IMG/VR virus record: IMGVR_UViG_3300037171_000080
Location: 1 to 23,276 of that record
DNA: 23,276 nt
From: a virus
Reading direction: 5' to 3' (one strand)
Part shown: one piece after another, positions 21,387 to 23,276 of the stretch
Layout: every line of letters begins with the position of its first letter
Numbering within the stretch: position 1 is the first letter of the stretch
Made by a program: the position numbers and the translations under genes
The notes under the pieces: generated by a model
What the model saw: only the letters and a program-made list of their open reading frames with translations
Database searches by the model: none
Told to the model about the DNA's origin: nothing

Positions 21387-21737
21387 ATGGATTTTAACTT
21401 CGAGCGGAAGGTACTCGAATCGCTCGCTCGGATCGAGTCGGCCTTACAGGCTCAAACAAAGGAGATAGGAACCATCATGTTGGACATTAGCGGACTGCAA
21501 CAGGCAGTTGCGAACGAAACCACGGTTGACCAATCGGTACAAGCGCTGATTACCGGGCTGGCCAGTCAAATCACAACCCTTATCAACCAGAGCGGAGACA
21601 CCGTGGACCCCACGGCGTTGGCCGCGCTGGTTTCCACGATGCAACAGAACGCCTCGGCGTTGACGGCGGCTGTTTCCGCCAACACGCCCGCGGCGCCCAC
21701 GTCCGCGGCGCTGAAGGCGCTTCCCAAACAGCAGTAA
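21387..21737 (+). CDS. Small coiled-coil protein, unknown
   Basis: A 116-aa plus-strand protein with AGGAGG a few bases before the ATG at 21387. It is a near-continuous helix (FERKVLESLARIESALQAQT ... LQQAVANETTVDQSVQALIT) broken near residue 75 by a Thr/Pro turn, then a second helix and an Ala/Pro-rich tail. A second in-frame ATG at 21477 has its own AAAGGAGAT, so a shorter 86-aa form (MLDISGLQQAVANETTVDQS) may also be made. Similar small helical proteins with 'LTAAVSANTP' ends occur near phage structural genes, but I know no function. Orientation opposite to the head genes suggests separate control. Confidence 0.7.
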   Translation: MDFNFERKVLESLARIESALQAQTKEIGTIMLDISGLQQAVANETTVDQSVQALITGLASQITTLINQSGDTVDPTALAALVSTMQQNASALTAAVSANTPAAPTSAALKALPKQQ

Positions 21738-21749
21738 TCGCTCTAAGTG

Positions 21750-21779
21750 CCGGCGCGTCGTGTTGAAGCGGCGCGCCGG
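21750..21779. terminator. GC-rich hairpin between convergent genes
   Basis: CCGGCGCG (21750-21757) pairs with CGCGCCGG (21772-21779) around a 14-base loop, 12 bases after the plus-strand stop. No T run follows on either strand, so it may be a weak, Rho-assisted or protective 3' structure. The rest of 21738-21884 shows no gene, tRNA or repeat that I can support. Confidence 0.4.
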
Positions 21780-21884
21780 GTTCGGATAAGGTTCGCCGAG
21801 TCGCTGATCGTGGAACCCGGTACGGAGTCCTGATGTGAAGAAATCCAGGCGCCGCCTGCCCCACAAACGGAGTGTAGCAGGCCG

Positions 21885-22073
21885 CTACCCGTGCCGGAAG
21901 ATCGGCCCTCCCCCGAAAGCCCCCGCCAGGATGTAAATCAGCCAGATTGCCACTGCCACGATGACCACGACGCGGATAAGCCGCGCCAGTGTCGCGTCGA
22001 TTGGGAACTGCGATAGCGCCCACAGGATCACGCCAACGACCAGGAGCACGATAATGATTTGCACGAGAAACAC
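21885..22073 (-). CDS. Small two-helix membrane protein
   Basis: About 62 aa from a GTG at 22073 (VFLVQIIIVLLVVGVILWAL...). An alternative TTG at 22160 gives 91 aa but overlaps the previous gene by 59 bases, and its extra residues look like a shifted reading of that gene. Two hydrophobic helices (IIIVLLVVGVILWALSQF and RVVVIVAVAIWLIYILAGAF) flank a short loop PIDATLARL, ending Gly-rich. The pattern resembles the Thivi_2564-type small membrane proteins found in bacteria and phages, of unknown role. A holin is possible from the topology. The start is uncertain. Confidence 0.68.
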   Translation of the reverse strand: MFLVQIIIVLLVVGVILWALSQFPIDATLARLIRVVVIVAVAIWLIYILAGAFGGGPIFRHG

Positions 22074-22101
22074 GCTGGGAACATGTTGTTTCTCGTTTTC
22101 C

Positions 22102-22449
22102 CTACGGCTTAACCTGGAACTTTGCAGGGGTGATGGGGGCCGTCTCCAGTCGGTCGCCAATCACCTTTCCGCCCTGCGGATTCAGCCACGGCACGGCGTC
22201 ATCCGTAACATGTCCGCCGGAAACGATTTGCTGGCCTTCGGCCGGCACGATCTCGGTGTTATCGTCCGGTACGGCCACGACCAAATGGACCTGGCGTTTG
22301 CGGCTCAGTGTGTCGTCCATGCCGTGAGGCGGAGAATCAAACGCCGTACCGGCGCCGTGAAACTCCTGCGCTTCTGCGATTCGATGTAGACGGGCTCCCG
22401 TTACGGGGCCGTCCAAATTGTGCTCTACTCCGTTGATGTGAACTCGCAT
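22102..22449 (-). CDS. 115-aa hypothetical protein with ubiquitin-like pattern
   Basis: GGAGGA sits six bases before the ATG at 22449. The N-terminus MRVHINGVEHNLDGPVTGAR then LHRIAEAQ reads as strand-turn-strand-helix. After a ~25-residue charged insert, VHLVVAVPDDNTEIVPAEGQ and IVSGGHV supply two more strands. This order and the 'ING..H.LDGP.TG..L..IA' start recall single domains of bacterial multi-ubiquitin (beta-grasp) proteins, but I have only pattern resemblance. There is no Gly-Gly end (it ends FQVKP), so conjugation is not implied. It lies between the gp10-like gene and the membrane protein. Otherwise it is an unknown phage protein. Confidence 0.68.
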   Translation of the reverse strand: MRVHINGVEHNLDGPVTGARLHRIAEAQEFHGAGTAFDSPPHGMDDTLSRKRQVHLVVAVPDDNTEIVPAEGQQIVSGGHVTDDAVPWLNPQGGKVIGDRLETAPITPAKFQVKP

Positions 22450-22479
22450 AAATCCTCCGCCCCGAGATTAGCACGGTTT

Positions 22480-22926
22480 TTACTTTAACGCCATCTTGAC
22501 ATCGGAGGCGTAAATCCCCTGCACGCGCTCGCGGACGATGTCCACCGCCGGCCGCAAATATGGCTGCGCTGCGTGGCCGATCCAGTTCTGGTGCTTGTAG
22601 TCGTACACCCATGCTCCGGTGAACGGCACGCCCTCGGTCGGCAGCGGTCCTGGGTAGGTCCCCATGCCGCGCAGGCCGGTTCCGAACTCCACGAACGCCG
22701 CGTGCGGCGCAGTGAAGGCCACGGTGCCCACTGCGCGGCTTTCCTCGGCCAGCACGGCGCGCATTCCGCTATCGCGGAGTTCGCCGGTGTCCACCGGGCA
22801 AATCGCTTGTGCTTCCTCCAGGATCAGATCGCAGGACTGCTCCGTAGCCAGGATGACGGCTTGCCGGATTTTGTCCAGCGCTTCGGCGGTTTTGATGGTA
22901 GTCTCGGAGACGGCCTTGAAGTTCAT
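22480..22926 (-). CDS. HK97 gp10-like neck / tail-completion protein
   Basis: A 148-aa protein from the ATG at 22926 (MNFKAVSETTIKTAEALDKI), with GGGAGG 11 bases upstream and two bases after the preceding stop. A TTG at 22959 would add 11 residues and overlap that gene. The sequence is the classic gp10 order: an N-terminal helix, ILEEAQAICPVDTGELRDSG, a strand VGTVAFTAPHAAFVEFGTGL, then AAQPYLRPAVDIVRERVQGI. The 'PVDTG.LRDS', 'YA..VEFGT' and 'P.PYLRPA' elements define the family (HK97 gp10/tail component). It acts at the head-tail joint. Here it lies upstream of the protease and capsid genes rather than among the other neck genes. Confidence 0.9.
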   Translation of the reverse strand: MNFKAVSETTIKTAEALDKIRQAVILATEQSCDLILEEAQAICPVDTGELRDSGMRAVLAEESRAVGTVAFTAPHAAFVEFGTGLRGMGTYPGPLPTEGVPFTGAWVYDYKHQNWIGHAAQPYLRPAVDIVRERVQGIYASDVKMALK

Positions 22927-22928
22927 AT

Positions 22929-23153
22929 TCAGGTTATCCTCCCGTGCGATGGCCTCCAAAGTGAGCGGCAGCGTGATGGGAAACTAAACCCCGGTGTGAC
23001 CCATCTTTTAAGCGACTCTTCGAGCGCCGGCCAAGTCGAGGGAATGAGCGAGCGCGGCTCAGGCTTCTGCCAGGGCATCCGTACCTTACAAAGCCTTGGA
23101 TTGGCCGCGTCCTGGCGCGCTTCCTGGCCTAAGCTGCGGTAGTTGCGTTTCAT
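22929..23153 (-). CDS. 74-aa basic hypothetical protein
   Basis: The ATG at 23153 overlaps the minor head gene's stop as ATGA, GGAGG lies eight bases upstream, and the TGA stop is two bases before the gp10-like ATG. It is Arg/Pro/Trp/Ser-rich (MKRNYRSLGQEARQDAANPR, then PWQKPEPRSLIPSTW). The composition is unusual and no family is recognised. Coupled translation and perfect packing argue for a real gene. If not, it is a leader open frame that couples translation of the two head genes. Confidence 0.55.
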   Translation of the reverse strand: MKRNYRSLGQEARQDAANPRLCKVRMPWQKPEPRSLIPSTWPALEESLKRWVTPGFSFPSRCRSLWRPSHGRIT

Positions 23154-23276
23154 GCGTGAACCTCCAAAGAACAGTAACAGTTCGGGTGCTCGTTGGGCAT
23201 CATAGCCCCGCTCGGGAACGCCTGCTCAATCGGGATCATACCCGCGGCTTCGTTTGCCGTGCAGGATGGACACGGG
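23150..23276 (-). CDS. Minor head protein (Mu gpF-like), C-terminal fragment
   Basis: Only the last 41 residues are in the window; the start lies to the right. The sequence PCPSCTANEAAGMIPIEQAF, then PSGAMMPNEHPNCYCSLEVH-A, ends in TGA. CxxC, 'ANE..G.IP', 'F.SG.M' and the final 'HPNC.C' are the hallmark C-terminal motif of Mu gpF/SPP1 gp7-type minor head proteins, where the Cys/His set probably binds metal. These proteins sit at the portal. Its stop overlaps the next start (ATGA). The upstream neighbours outside the window are probably portal and terminase. Confidence 0.8.
   Translation of the reverse strand, partial: PCPSCTANEAAGMIPIEQAFPSGAMMPNEHPNCYCSLEVHA

Noticed and set aside
21780-21884. 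A tRNA or other structured RNA
   Set aside because: No cloverleaf, anticodon arm or T-arm consensus could be drawn on either strand.

Overview
The window is a GC-rich piece of a tailed-phage genome or prophage (Caudoviricetes, long-tailed, HK97-fold capsid). It carries almost the whole virion morphogenesis module, read right to left on the minus strand. No integrase, terminase, portal, lysis endolysin, tRNA, CRISPR array or attachment site is visible. The host cannot be fixed from the sequence. The many signal peptides ending in Ala followed by Gln, and the tail-fibre style, resemble proteins of Acidobacteriota (Solibacter-like soil bacteria), but that is a weak inference.

Layout in the direction of transcription. 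(1) 23276-21885: the C-terminus of a Mu gpF-like minor head protein, a 74-aa unknown, an HK97 gp10-like protein, a 115-aa unknown with a faint ubiquitin-like pattern, and a small two-helix membrane protein. (2) 21040-21737: the only two plus-strand genes, a zinc-ribbon-like protein and a small coiled-coil protein. They form an island that interrupts the head module. (3) 21016-17377: a capsid maturation protease fused to a scaffold-like tail, a decoration protein and the major capsid protein, closed by a strong intrinsic terminator at 17311-17350. (4) 17300-13918: two exported-looking proteins, a fibre-like protein and a cysteine-rich, possibly glycosidase-like protein. (5) 13921-11431: connector and neck proteins with several small genes, including a 59-aa gene and a coiled-coil, tail-anchored protein. 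(6) 11416-5123: tail tube protein, tail assembly chaperones G and GT joined by a -1 frameshift at GGGAAAG, tape measure protein and tail hub. (7) 5126-1: a duplicated repeat-rich fibre, a short secreted coiled-coil protein and a very long fibre/adhesin that runs off the left edge. This last protein has eight 17-residue tandem repeats. Most genes abut or overlap by 1-10 bases (many ATGA junctions), so they are probably translated as coupled polycistrons.

The most unusual feature is that five proteins in this structural operon (at 1-2289, 2286-2561, 2574-5126, 13918-15504 and 15495-17300) begin with convincing Sec-type signal peptides. The tail tube protein also carries a hydrophobic leader ahead of its conserved core. 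Virion parts normally assemble in the cytoplasm, so either these fibres act outside the virion (adhesins, surface modification of lysogens, secreted enzymes) or this phage uses the membrane in assembly in a way I do not recognise. Secondary points are the terminator only 10 nt ahead of the first exported gene, a compact divergent promoter with both start codons near the predicted transcription starts, and the candidate frameshift site.
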